A stretch of 64,000 nt of DNA from Acidisoma sp. L85 (GTDB lineage: Bacteria > Pseudomonadota > Alphaproteobacteria > Acetobacterales > Acetobacteraceae). Shown here in pieces: positions 25,389 to 33,597 of this stretch (positions are counted from its first letter, which is position 1; every line of letters begins with the position of its first letter). Under the pieces are notes generated by a model, which saw nothing but the letters and a program-made list of their open reading frames with translations, did no database searches and was not told the origin of the DNA. The translations under genes and the position numbers were made by a program. The stretch is taken from NCBI RefSeq assembly GCF_009765865.1, contig NZ_LMUQ01000061.1, positions 238,312 through 302,311 on the forward strand, in the 5' to 3' direction.

Positions 25389-25817
25389 TCAGAAGCCGGC
25401 ATGAACGATGTCGATCTCCACTCGGCGCGCTTCCTGTGGCGTGAACTGGTAGGTGGTGGCGCCGCGCGACATGGTGACGACGCGGTCACCCGATATCCCA
25501 TCCGCGACCAGTTGAGCCTCGACCGCCGCCGCTCGGTTGCGGGCCAGATCCATATTGGCCGCCACGTCCCCGACGGTGCTGGCGAATCCGATGACATTGA
25601 CCTTGGCGTTCGGATCCGCCTGCGCGGCGGCAGCGGCGGAGCTCGCCGCCTTCAGCCCGGCCGCATCGAGCGTGGCAGACCAGGGGCTGAAGAAGACCAG
25701 GAATTTCGGAATCGCGTGATGATACTGCTGGGCGGCGTAGTCGGTCGGACTATTGGAATAGCCGCAGCCCGACAGGCCGGTCAGCATAAGGGCAAGCAGC
25801 GCGGCGCGGCGGGGCAT
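25389..25817 (-). CDS. OmpA-family lipoprotein
   Basis: A 142-residue protein. The start is at the internal ATG; a lipoprotein signal peptide follows (ALMLTGLSGC), so the mature protein begins at Cys19 or so and should be anchored in the outer membrane. Residues from about 40 to the end form an OmpA-like peptidoglycan-binding domain with FLVFFSPWSATLDAAG, VIGFASTVGDVAANMDLARNRA (Asp and Arg in the usual places) and a C-terminal RRVEIDIV. It is shorter than usual, and the Gly-Asp-Arg turn reads STVGDVAAN. It lies 63 bp downstream of cydC on the same strand. It probably tethers the outer membrane to the cell wall; a specific partner is unknown. Confidence 0.82.
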   Translation of the reverse strand: MPRRAALLALMLTGLSGCGYSNSPTDYAAQQYHHAIPKFLVFFSPWSATLDAAGLKAASSAAAAAQADPNAKVNVIGFASTVGDVAANMDLARNRAAAVEAQLVADGISGDRVVTMSRGATTYQFTPQEARRVEIDIVHAGF

Positions 25818-25880
25818 GTCTTCACTCCAAGAGTCTTCGTTGAGGGCATTCCGGCCTGAGCGCCAGCCACACGTCAAGCG

Positions 25881-27509
25881 TCAAGCCGCCGCGGCAATCG
25901 CCTTACCACCGGAAAGGCGCCAAATCCGGTCTAACTTCTCGACACCGAGAAGTCGATGCGCGATGAGAATAAACGTTCGCCCCCGGCCCAGCGCGTTCAG
26001 CGTGGTCAGAAACGCCTGCTCGGTTTCCAGATCGAGGCCCGAGCCGGGCTCATCGAGAATGACGATCATCGCTGGCGACAGCAGCACCCGGGCGAGCGCC
26101 AGCCGCCTGCCCTGCCCGCCTGAGAAACGCAGCCCGCCCTCGCCTACCCAGCTATCGAGCCGGTCAGGCAGAAGCCGCACCATGTCGCCGATCTGCGCCG
26201 CGTCCAAGGCCGCCCAGAGGGCCGATTCGTCGGCGTCGGGACGGGCCAGCAGGAGATTCGCGCGAATCGTATCGTCGAACAGATGCGTGTTCTGGGACAG
26301 CAGCGCGATACGGGAGCGCAGATCCGTGGCCCTCAGTCCTGCGATATCGGCCCCGCCGAGGAGGATCCGCCCCTCCTCCGGCACCGCCAGACGCAAGGCA
26401 AGCGCCGCCAGAGTCGATTTGCCGGCGCCCGAGGGGCCGAGAATCGCGACGCGCGTGCCTGGCGCGATATCCATGGTCAGGCCGTCGAGCACAGCCGCCC
26501 GGCGCTCCTGCCAACGGAAGTGGACGCCCTCGAAGCGCAGCCCGGTTTCGCGCGGCAGCGGCGCCGGCTCCGGCGGATCGGGCGCGATCAGCGGTTCGGC
26601 CACGGCGCCCAGGACGCGCCGCGCGCTAGCGATGGCATAGCCCGCCAAGGCGCCAGCGCGCGGCAGACCGCCGATCGCCTCGAAAGCCGCGATGGTCAGG
26701 AAGGCTGCACCCACCGCGGCAGCGGGCGGTGCGCCGGCGCCGAGCAGGACTGCCAGGGTGGCGGCCTGAGCGCAGAGGAAGGAGCCGGCCTGGGCGAGCC
26801 GCGCATAACCGGCGACCTGGCGCTGCGCAGCGAGCAGATTCGCTTCCCGGGCCTGCACGGCTGCGAGCATACGCCCCTCGGCACCGAAGACCCGCACTTC
26901 GCGGAGACCGGACACGGCGTCCAGCACACTGACCCGGAGCGCCGAGATCGCCTCAGCGAGGCGCTGACCCGCGGCGGCGGTGGCGCGTGCCGCCAGCCAG
27001 GGCAGCAGGAAAGCAGCGGCCGCGAAGAGCACGCCGACGATGAGGGCGAGCCACGCATCCTGGGCACCGAGCACGAGCAACAGCAACAGGAGGGTCAACA
27101 GCGCGCCCACGACCGGGACGAGAATGCGGGAATAGAGACCGTCCAGCGCCTCGACGTCGCTCACCAGCCGGGACAGGACATCGCCGCTGCGGCGGAACCC
27201 GAGGCCTCCAGCCGCGCCGGCGGCAAGGTTGCGGAAGAACCACAGCCGCAGGTCGGCAAGCGCTCGAAAAGTTGCCTCATGCGTGATGATGCGTTCGAGA
27301 TAACGCAGCACCACCCGCGCGACACCCGTCAGACGCAGCAGGATCGGCGCCGCCAGGACGCCGAGCGTGACGGCCGCCGCGGTCATCCGTCCCGCCAGCG
27401 CCATCAAGGCGAGTCCCGCGGCGAGGGCGAGCAGCGACAGCACGAGGCCGGCCGCCATCCAACCGAACCGGCCGCGCCACAAGGCAAAGATGCGGAGGAT
27501 TTCGGTCAT
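25881..27509 (-). CDS. cydC: Thiol reductant ABC exporter subunit CydC
   Basis: A 542-residue half-transporter with six membrane helices over residues 1-300 and an ATPase domain with GPSGAGKSTLAALAL near 356, signature FSGGQGRRLALARVLL near 463, and VILDEPGSGLD next to it. Length and partner define it as CydC, which with CydD exports cysteine and glutathione to the periplasm and is needed for cytochrome bd assembly. Its ATG overlaps the cydD stop by 4 bp. The genes cydAB are not next to it. The last Walker B residue is the expected Glu. Confidence 0.92.
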   Translation of the reverse strand: MTEILRIFALWRGRFGWMAAGLVLSLLALAAGLALMALAGRMTAAAVTLGVLAAPILLRLTGVARVVLRYLERIITHEATFRALADLRLWFFRNLAAGAAGGLGFRRSGDVLSRLVSDVEALDGLYSRILVPVVGALLTLLLLLLVLGAQDAWLALIVGVLFAAAAFLLPWLAARATAAAGQRLAEAISALRVSVLDAVSGLREVRVFGAEGRMLAAVQAREANLLAAQRQVAGYARLAQAGSFLCAQAATLAVLLGAGAPPAAAVGAAFLTIAAFEAIGGLPRAGALAGYAIASARRVLGAVAEPLIAPDPPEPAPLPRETGLRFEGVHFRWQERRAAVLDGLTMDIAPGTRVAILGPSGAGKSTLAALALRLAVPEEGRILLGGADIAGLRATDLRSRIALLSQNTHLFDDTIRANLLLARPDADESALWAALDAAQIGDMVRLLPDRLDSWVGEGGLRFSGGQGRRLALARVLLSPAMIVILDEPGSGLDLETEQAFLTTLNALGRGRTFILIAHRLLGVEKLDRIWRLSGGKAIAAAA

Positions 27510-29215
27510 GCGACGCCGCTCCGCTCGCCCTGCTGAAGCCGTCCAGCCACGATATTGAGCCTGCGGCCACTAAGGAGATGCGCCTGAGCGGAGTGGCTCA
27601 CCATGATCACCGTGCGCCCGAGTGCCAGACGGTTAAGGCTGTCGAGCACCTCGGCCTCGGTCGCCGGGTCGAGATGGGCCGTCGGTTCGTCGAGTAGCAG
27701 TAGCGGCGCGTTCTTGAGGAAGGCGCGGGCGATGGCGACCCGCTGGGCCTGACCGCCCGAAAGGCCGTAGCCACCCTCACCGATCAAGGTGTCCAGGCCA
27801 TCCGGCAGGTCGGCGACAAAGCTCTCGACATGGGCGAGGCGGATTGCTTCATCGAGTTCCTCGGCGCTGGCCTCCGGCCGGGCGAAGCGGATGTTTTCGC
27901 GGATTGAGGTGGCGAAGAGCACCGGGCGTTGACCGATCCAGGCGGTCAGCCGCGCCAGCGCCTGCGGAACGATGCTGGAAATCTCGATGCCGTTGAGCAG
28001 CACCTTGCCCGAGTCGGGCCGCACGAAGCCGAGCAGGATTTCGATCACCGTGGACTTCCCGGCGCCCGATGGGCCGGCCAGGATCAGCGTGCCGCCAGCC
28101 GGCAGCCGGAATGTGACGCCGTCGAGCGCCTTGCCGCGCGCCTTGTCCCAACTCAGGTGGACGTCCTCGAAAGCGATGCTGATGCCATGGGCCGCGACGG
28201 TCTGTGGTGCGGTCGCGGGCGGCTCGATGCCCCTTTCGGCTCCGTCTTGTGTTGTTGGGGGCAGCGCCACCACCGCCTCGGCCGCCGCGAGACCGCTCAT
28301 GCGATCCTGATAGGCAAGCGCGAAGGCACGAAGCGGGGCAAAGAATTCCGGGACGAGGAGGAGCAGGAACAAGGCGCGGGCGATGCCCGGCGCGTCTCCT
28401 GGGGTGAGCAGGCTGCGTCCCTGTTCGATCGCAATCGCCACAAGAGCGACGGCGGCGGCGCAGTCGAGCGCGGCGGAGGAGAGAAAGGCGACCCGCAGCA
28501 CGCGCATCGTGCGCCGGCGCAGGTCGTCAGCTGCGAGCTTCAGCGCCTCGGCCTCCGATTCGGCGCGGCCGGCGAGGACTATTGTGCCGATGCCGCGCAT
28601 ACGGTCCACGAAGCGCGTCTGAAGCCGCGTCATCGCCTGCATCTGGGATCGCGAAGCCGCCGCCGCGCCGATGCCCGCGGCCGCCATGCCGACTGGTACG
28701 AAGAGCCCGCACAGAGCGAGGATCAGAGCGGACAACGGGTCCGCGATCAAAGTGGCGAGGAGCACGAGAACGGGGCCTGCGATGGCAAGCGTTGCCGCTG
28801 GAATCCAGCGTGCGAAGAGGCCGTCGAGCGCCTCGATCTTATCGACGACGATGCTGCTCAGCGTAGCGCTATGCTCGTGCCTCAATAGGCTTGGGCCGAT
28901 GGACAGCAGCCGGCCCAGAATCTCGCTGCGAAGCCGCCGCCGTCCCGCCGCACCCGCCGTGAAGGCCGCACTGTCGGCGAGCACTGAGAGCGCGGCGCGG
29001 GCGAGTGCCAGCAAGCCGAACAACAGACCGAGCGTGATGAGTGGCGTGCCAGAGGGCTTGATGAGTCCGCGCAACAGGAACGCGGCGACGCCCGCCTGGA
29101 TGATCGCGAGAAGAATACCGAACAGACCGAGCAGGATAGCTCCGGCGGCCGCACGGCGGCCGAGGCTGCCCTGCTGCTTCAGCCAGGTGGTCGCCGCTTT
29201 CTTCGTCACATCCAT
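27506..29215 (-). CDS. cydD: Thiol reductant ABC exporter subunit CydD
   Basis: A 569-residue half-transporter, first gene of the cydDC pair. It begins with KKAATTWLKQQGSLGRRAA and six membrane segments (to about 320), followed by the ATPase domain with LAGPSGAGKSTVIEILLG near 383, signature YGLSGGQAQRVAIARAFL near 495 and LLLLDEPTAHLD. The FEDVHLSWDKARGKALDGV segment matches the CydD A-loop region. It forms a heterodimer with CydC to export thiols. The 170 bp upstream contains a long hairpin but no gene. Because cydAB is missing nearby, the partner oxidase cannot be seen. Confidence 0.92.
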   Translation of the reverse strand: MDVTKKAATTWLKQQGSLGRRAAAGAILLGLFGILLAIIQAGVAAFLLRGLIKPSGTPLITLGLLFGLLALARAALSVLADSAAFTAGAAGRRRLRSEILGRLLSIGPSLLRHEHSATLSSIVVDKIEALDGLFARWIPAATLAIAGPVLVLLATLIADPLSALILALCGLFVPVGMAAAGIGAAAASRSQMQAMTRLQTRFVDRMRGIGTIVLAGRAESEAEALKLAADDLRRRTMRVLRVAFLSSAALDCAAAVALVAIAIEQGRSLLTPGDAPGIARALFLLLLVPEFFAPLRAFALAYQDRMSGLAAAEAVVALPPTTQDGAERGIEPPATAPQTVAAHGISIAFEDVHLSWDKARGKALDGVTFRLPAGGTLILAGPSGAGKSTVIEILLGFVRPDSGKVLLNGIEISSIVPQALARLTAWIGQRPVLFATSIRENIRFARPEASAEELDEAIRLAHVESFVADLPDGLDTLIGEGGYGLSGGQAQRVAIARAFLKNAPLLLLDEPTAHLDPATEAEVLDSLNRLALGRTVIMVSHSAQAHLLSGRRLNIVAGRLQQGERSGVA

Positions 29216-29327
29216 CGGAGGCGGACATAGCGCGCCCCGAGGCGGCTGCGAAGCGCCTCAGCGGTGCCAGTTGCGCGACACTCGGTCCCGCCGTGTGGGA
29301 TGACGGCTCACGCCGGAGCGCTAAGCT

Positions 29328-29362
29328 TGAACGCGAGGCGCATTTAGCGCGTCTCGCGTTCA
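29328..29362 (-). terminator. Long hairpin between dps and cydD
   Basis: A perfect 10-bp inverted repeat (TGAACGCGAG / CTCGCGTTCA) whose loop itself contains GCGC...GCGC. It begins 22 nt beyond the dps stop codon, so it can end the dps transcript. There is no run of U after it, so it may instead be a processing or protein-binding site. Confidence 0.5.
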
Positions 29363-29384
29363 TAAGTGCCGCCCCGGCAGATCG

Positions 29385-29885
29385 TCAGGCAGGTTCCTGG
29401 ACGTGGGCCTCCAGGAACCACAGCGACTTGTCGAGGTCGCGGGAAAAGGCGGTGAAGATATCGGCCGTGTCGGCGTCACCCGCCTCATCCGTGTCGTCGA
29501 TCGCCTTGCGGACGGAATTGGCGACCGCCGCATAGTGCTCGATCAGCGCCGCCAAGTGATCCTCGATCTTGTAGATGTTCGTCGGATAGGGCTTGAGGCT
29601 GGAATCGTTGGCCGCCTGGCTGGTGCCGATCGCGGTGCCGCCGAGCTGCACCACCCGCTCGGCAATGATGTCGACATGCTCGTCGATCGTGTCGCGGAAC
29701 CCGTCCAGCATCTCGTGGATCATGATGAAGCGCGGGCCCTTGAGGTTCCAATGGGCCTGCTTGGTAATGAGCGCGAGGTCGATCGAGTCCGCCAAACGCT
29801 CGTTGAGGATCGCGATCGCCACCTTCTTCGCGTTGCTGTCGAGATTGTTGCGCGTCTTGTGCGGCTTGGTCGCGGCGTCAGCCAT
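29385..29885 (-). CDS. dps: Dps-family DNA-binding ferritin
   Basis: A 166-residue four-helix protein. The inter-subunit ferroxidase residues are visible: His in KQAHWNLKGPRF near residue 52, the second His in MIHEMLDGF, Asp in DEHVDIIAERV and Glu within it. An N-terminal Lys-rich tail (ATKPHKTRNNLDSNAKK) is suited to DNA binding. Dps oxidises ferrous iron with peroxide inside a 12-mer shell and coats DNA in stationary phase. A CAGGAG site lies 6 nt before the ATG. It stands alone between cydD and the polyprenyl synthase gene. I see no OxyR or EcfG-type promoter. Confidence 0.94.
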   Translation of the reverse strand: MADAATKPHKTRNNLDSNAKKVAIAILNERLADSIDLALITKQAHWNLKGPRFIMIHEMLDGFRDTIDEHVDIIAERVVQLGGTAIGTSQAANDSSLKPYPTNIYKIEDHLAALIEHYAAVANSVRKAIDDTDEAGDADTADIFTAFSRDLDKSLWFLEAHVQEPA

Positions 29886-29953
29886 GCTTCGCTCCTGCTT
29901 GTTTTGGAGCCTATGCAGGTAAGCTGCCCTCTGCAGCCGTCAATCCGTCAGGG

Positions 29954-30988
29954 TCAGGAGGCTCGGTCGACCGTGTATGCCGCGACGTCGATGAGGGCTT
30001 GGCGCATCTCGGAATGGGGGAAGATATCGAGCGCATCCTGCGCGCTGCGGACGAAACGAGCGGCGCGGCCGAGGGTGGCGGCGATCGCGTCATGGCGCGC
30101 AAGCAGCTCCATCGCGCGCGGCAGATCCGCCTCGGTCTGTTCGCCCACCTCCAAGGTGCGTGACCAGAAAGCCCGTTCCTCAGTATTGCCGGCGGCGTAG
30201 GCGATCAGGATCGGCAAGGTGATCTTGCCTTCGCGGAAATCATCGCCGACCGTCTTGCCGAGAACCCGCTCATCGGCCGCGTAGTCGAGGGCGTCATCGA
30301 CAAGCTGGAAGGCAATGCCAAGGTCCATGCCGTAAGTCGCGAGAGCATTCTCCTCCGCCGGCGGCCGGCCGGCGACCACCGCGCCGACCTCGCAGGCGGC
30401 AGCAAACAGGGCCGCGGTCTTGCCACGAACGACCTCCAGGTAGCGTTCCTCGGTCGTCGCCAGGTCATGCTGCGTGACAAGCTGCAACACCTCGCCTTCG
30501 GCAATGGTCGCAGCGGCATGGGAGAGGATTTGAAGGACGGAGAGCGAGCCGTCCTCGATCATGAGCTGGAAGGCGCGCGTGAACAGGAAATCGCCGACGA
30601 GGACGGGGGCCTTGTTGCCGAAGACGGCATTGGCGGAGGCCAGGCCACGGCGCAGCCGGCTTTCATCCACCACATCGTCATGCAGCAAGGTCGCGGTATG
30701 GATGAATTCGACACAGGCCGCGAGATTCACATGCCGCTGTCCGCCCTGGTAGCCGCATAGCCGGGCCGCCGCGAGTGTGAGCAAAGGGCGCAGCCGCTTG
30801 CCGCCCGCGGCCACGATATGCGCCGCCAGCTGCGGTATGAGCGCGACGGGACTATCCATCCGGGCGACGATCGCGCGGTTGCAGGCTTCCATATCCTCAT
30901 GGAGGCTCGCCAGCAGAGTCGCGAGCGCGTCCGGCCCTTCGGCAAGGGCGGGTTCGCGGGAAGACGATGCGGTGGCCAGAACGCCCAA
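29954..30988 (-). CDS. Polyprenyl diphosphate synthase (octaprenyl-type, trans)
   Basis: A 344-residue prenyltransferase of the IspB/SdsA family. The first Asp-rich motif is LLHDDVVDESRLRRG near residue 105 and the second is FQLVDDALDYAADE near residue 230, both intact. GGKRLRPLLTL precedes them. It makes the C40-C50 side chain of ubiquinone from farnesyl diphosphate and IPP. The start is unusual: TTG with AAGGGA 6 nt upstream; no ATG exists before the conserved region. It is divergent from a methyltransferase gene that also starts with TTG. The chain length, octaprenyl or decaprenyl, cannot be told here. Confidence 0.92.
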   Translation of the reverse strand: MGVLATASSSREPALAEGPDALATLLASLHEDMEACNRAIVARMDSPVALIPQLAAHIVAAGGKRLRPLLTLAAARLCGYQGGQRHVNLAACVEFIHTATLLHDDVVDESRLRRGLASANAVFGNKAPVLVGDFLFTRAFQLMIEDGSLSVLQILSHAAATIAEGEVLQLVTQHDLATTEERYLEVVRGKTAALFAAACEVGAVVAGRPPAEENALATYGMDLGIAFQLVDDALDYAADERVLGKTVGDDFREGKITLPILIAYAAGNTEERAFWSRTLEVGEQTEADLPRAMELLARHDAIAATLGRAARFVRSAQDALDIFPHSEMRQALIDVAAYTVDRAS

Positions 30989-31153
30989 GCTTGATCCCTT
31001 CGTGACGCGCGGCCCAGCGGCAATGCGCGCTCCTGCGATCGCTAGCGGGATCGCATAATTCGCGCCGGACCGCTACCGCCCCACAGGCGAACGCGCAACA
31101 CTTGGCCATGCACGGGAGACCGGTGCAGAGCCGCGTTTAGGAGCATACGGGAT

Positions 31154-31909
31154 TTGGAGGCAAGCCAAGGCCATCTGCTCGGCGGCGCGGTCCGCTACGA
31201 TCAGCCGCGACAAGGCTATCGCACCGGGATCGAGCCGGTGCTGATGGCGGCCGCGGTCCAGGCTCAGCCGGGTCAGGCGGTGCTGGAGGGCGGCACGGGT
31301 GCGGGTGCCGGGCTGCTGTGCCTCGCGCACCGTGTTTCGGGACTGGTCGGTTGGGGCGTCGAGATCATGCCCGAGATGGCCTCCCTCGCGACGGCCAACC
31401 TTGATGCCAACGGCTATGATGGGCTTCGTGTATCCTGCAGCGACATCAGGCGGGAAGAAGAAGAAGAAATATCGCGTCCAGAATGGATTGACGCGCTGTT
31501 TGACCATGCCATGGCCAATCCGCCGTGGCACGATGATGCGGGCACCGTGCCCGCTGAACCATTGCGACGGGCCGCGAAAATGGCGCGCAAAGGGGAGTTG
31601 GAGGCGTGGATCAGCGCGTTGTCTCGCCGTCTACGCCCGCGCGGCAGCATCACGCTCATCCTGCCTTCCGCCGCGACGCCCGCCGCGCTCGCCGCCCTGA
31701 CTGCCTCGAATTGCGGGGGCGCACGGTTGTTGCCGCTCTGGCCGCGATCCGGTCAGACTAGCCGCATCGTCATCCTGCAGGCGCGCCTCGACGATCGCAG
31801 CGAGTTCCGGCTGCTCCCCGGCCTCGTCCTCCACCGCGACGGTGACTCTCGCTACACCGAAGCGGCTGAGGCGATCCTGCGCGGGGGCGCAGGGCTGGCC
31901 CTCGACTAG
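31154..31909 (+). CDS. N6-adenine methyltransferase (TrmN6-like, tRNA1(Val))
   Basis: A 251-residue SAM-dependent methyltransferase. The conserved N-terminal DQPRQGYRTGIEPVLMAA block is typical of the TrmN6/YfiC family; motif I reads VLEGGTGAGAGLLCLA near residue 45 and the catalytic motif is ANPPW near 122, the NPPW/Y signature of N6-adenine transfer. It likely modifies adenine 37 of tRNA1(Val). In alphaproteobacteria this gene commonly lies divergent from the polyprenyl synthase gene, as here. The TTG start has AGGAG 10 nt upstream and no alternative ATG in frame. Its stop overlaps the stop of the convergent small gene (CTAG). An Arg/Glu-rich insertion (RREEEEEISR) near 105 is unusual. Confidence 0.87.
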   Translation: MEASQGHLLGGAVRYDQPRQGYRTGIEPVLMAAAVQAQPGQAVLEGGTGAGAGLLCLAHRVSGLVGWGVEIMPEMASLATANLDANGYDGLRVSCSDIRREEEEEISRPEWIDALFDHAMANPPWHDDAGTVPAEPLRRAAKMARKGELEAWISALSRRLRPRGSITLILPSAATPAALAALTASNCGGARLLPLWPRSGQTSRIVILQARLDDRSEFRLLPGLVLHRDGDSRYTEAAEAILRGGAGLALD

Positions 31910-32241
31910 AAGCGGTTGGTCGGATGTCGCAGGTGCCAGAGTCGCTCATGCGCGGCGACCAAGGTCTCCATGGAGCGGCGCCGATTGGCCTCTACCTGGC
32001 GCGGGCGCCGCGTTAGCATTGTTTCAAGAACCTGGAGGAGCTGTTGCGCCACCTCAAACTCCTGCTGGTCGCAGGCTTGGTGGAAAGCGATCAGAACCTT
32101 GTCGGTCAGCCGGCGAGTATAACGCGGGGCTTCGCCCCGAACCCCAATTTGAACCAGCTCCTGAAGATCTTCCGTCACGGGCTTTCCAAGACCTCTCGCT
32201 GAAAATTTTAGGCCGATTCCCGTCTGGGGCGGCGGATCCAC
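31906..32241 (-). CDS. Small helical protein of unknown function
   Basis: A 111-residue protein with a GTG start, no signal peptide and no membrane segment. It is rich in Arg, Gln and Leu: DLQELVQIGVRGEAPRYTRR, KVLIAFHQACDQQEFEVAQQ and LLQVLETMLTRRPR, which predict three amphipathic helices. Position and length suit a conserved alphaproteobacterial hypothetical gene, but I do not recognise a family. Its stop lies inside the stop of the convergent methyltransferase gene. No function should be attached to it. Confidence 0.6.
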   Translation of the reverse strand: MDPPPQTGIGLKFSARGLGKPVTEDLQELVQIGVRGEAPRYTRRLTDKVLIAFHQACDQQEFEVAQQLLQVLETMLTRRPRQVEANRRRSMETLVAAHERLWHLRHPTNRF

Positions 32242-32311
32242 GATATACGAGGCTCAAATTAACTAGGTAACTAAAAACACGTCCGTTGAGACGTTGGTCA
32301 TAAATGATCTT

Positions 32312-33028
32312 CTAGATGCTGGATCCATCCCTGCCAAGGGTTTTGCGCCAGGCCTGAGCGAGAACCGTCGGGGACAGACCGGGCGGGAACACTCCAGCGA
32401 GACGGCCCTTTTCGTCCATCAGATAGATAAAGGCGGAGTGATTGACGGCATAGGGTGCCCCGGAGGTCGCGGCGGGCACTTTCTGGACATAGACGCGATA
32501 CGCGGAAACCACCCGATCAACCGCCTCCTGGCTTCCTGTGAGACCGATGAGCCTTGGGCTAAAGAGGGCGACATACCGGGCCAGTGCTTCTCGTGTATCG
32601 CGGGCCGGATCGACCGTGATGAAGATCGGCACGACCTTGTCGCCCGCCTTGCCCATCTGCTGCAACGCGGCGACGATGCGTTGCAAATCAGTCGGGCAGA
32701 CATCCGGGCAGAAGGTATAGCCGAAGTAGACCAGCATCCATTTGCCATGGAAGCTCTTGTCGGTGACAGCAGCCCCGGTTGAGGCATTCGTCAGCGAGAA
32801 GGGTCCGCCGATCGGCACCCCCGCGAGGGCGGAATCCCCCGTGGTGGGCGAGACGAAGCCGGCATCCTGTTCCAGTCGTGTTGCCCAGCCGCCAAAGACC
32901 AGCGCACCGAAGGCGCCGATCAGTACAAGACCGAGCAGGCCAACACCGAACCAGCGCAACGCCCGGATCAGCTGATCGCCTGCGCCCTTCGGCCCCCCCC
33001 CGGGTAGCTCGTCGCCCTTATCCGCCAC
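32312..33028 (-). CDS. SCO1/SenC family copper chaperone
   Basis: A 238-residue membrane-anchored protein. One membrane helix near residues 26-48 (GVGLLGLVLIGAFGALVFGG) is followed by a periplasmic thioredoxin-fold domain with the copper motif CPDVCPTD near residue 110 and the third ligand His in AVNHSAFIYLMD near residue 198. Sco proteins insert or reduce copper for the CuA centre of cytochrome oxidase. No cox genes are adjacent. The start is GTG; the gene is divergent from the deformylase-like pseudogene with a 70 bp gap. Confidence 0.9.
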   Translation of the reverse strand: MADKGDELPGGGPKGAGDQLIRALRWFGVGLLGLVLIGAFGALVFGGWATRLEQDAGFVSPTTGDSALAGVPIGGPFSLTNASTGAAVTDKSFHGKWMLVYFGYTFCPDVCPTDLQRIVAALQQMGKAGDKVVPIFITVDPARDTREALARYVALFSPRLIGLTGSQEAVDRVVSAYRVYVQKVPAATSGAPYAVNHSAFIYLMDEKGRLAGVFPPGLSPTVLAQAWRKTLGRDGSSI

Positions 33029-33097
33029 GAATAATCCTCAACCAAATTCTTAGGAATTATACGCGACATGGAGCCAACCGTATGCGGAGCTTTCCTC

Positions 33098-33594
33098 ATG
33101 GCTGTACGTGAGATCCTGGGCTTCCCGCATTCAGGCCTCCGGGCGGTGGCGGAGCGTGTCAACTCATTCGACGCCGAGCTTCGCTCGCTCGCGAATGACC
33201 TGCTTGAGACGATGCGCGCGGCGCCCGGCATCGGCATAACGGCGCTGCATATCGGCGTTCCGCGCCGCCTAGCTGTTATCGAACTGCCCAGCAAGACGGC
33301 CTGCTTCTACGTCAATCCCCAGATCGACTGGGTTTCCGCCGAGTTGGTCCGCTACCCGAAAGCAGCGTTTCAATGCCTGGCGTCACGGATGACGTCGAGC
33401 GTCCTTCCCGCATTCGGCTGCGCTACCGGAATCTGGCTGGCCGCGGCGAGGTGGCTGAAGCCACAGGGCTTTTGGCGGTCTGCCTGCAGCACGAAATCGA
33501 CCAACTCGACGGCATTTTCTGGCTCTACAGACTGTCCCGGCTGAGGCGAGACCGGCTGATCAAGCGCTTCGGGAAGCTGCGTCGTGCATTATGA
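33098..33594 (+). pseudogene. Peptide deformylase-like gene, frameshifted, with degenerate active site
   Basis: The frame starting at the ATG with GGAG 8 nt upstream (MAVREILGFPHSGLR) reads PDF-like sequence up to about 33355, including GIGITALHIGVPRRL. The frame beginning near 33361 continues the family with ESSVSMPGVTDDVERP and LLAVCLQHEIDQLDG. Joining them needs a 1-base shift between about 33350 and 33365, consistent with a lost base. Even repaired, the metal ligands are altered: EGCLS reads ESSVS (Cys to Ser), HExxH reads HEIDQ (second His to Gln), and the Gln of motif I reads His. Deformylase-like proteins with such changes occur in alphaproteobacteria. No classic slippery heptamer is seen, so decay or a sequencing error fits best. 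Confidence 0.8.
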
Positions 33595-33597
33595 GTT

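Noticed and set aside
26283-27536. 417-codon frame antisense to cydC
   Set aside because: Same type of GC-driven shadow; Gln/Arg/Glu-rich without domain.
32242-32311. tRNA or small RNA in the AT-rich gap before the Sco gene
   Set aside because: No cloverleaf or T-arm GTTCRA motif is present.
33350-33375. Programmed frameshift in the deformylase-like gene
   Set aside because: No X XXY YYZ heptamer or downstream hairpin is visible; degenerate active-site residues fit decay or divergence better.
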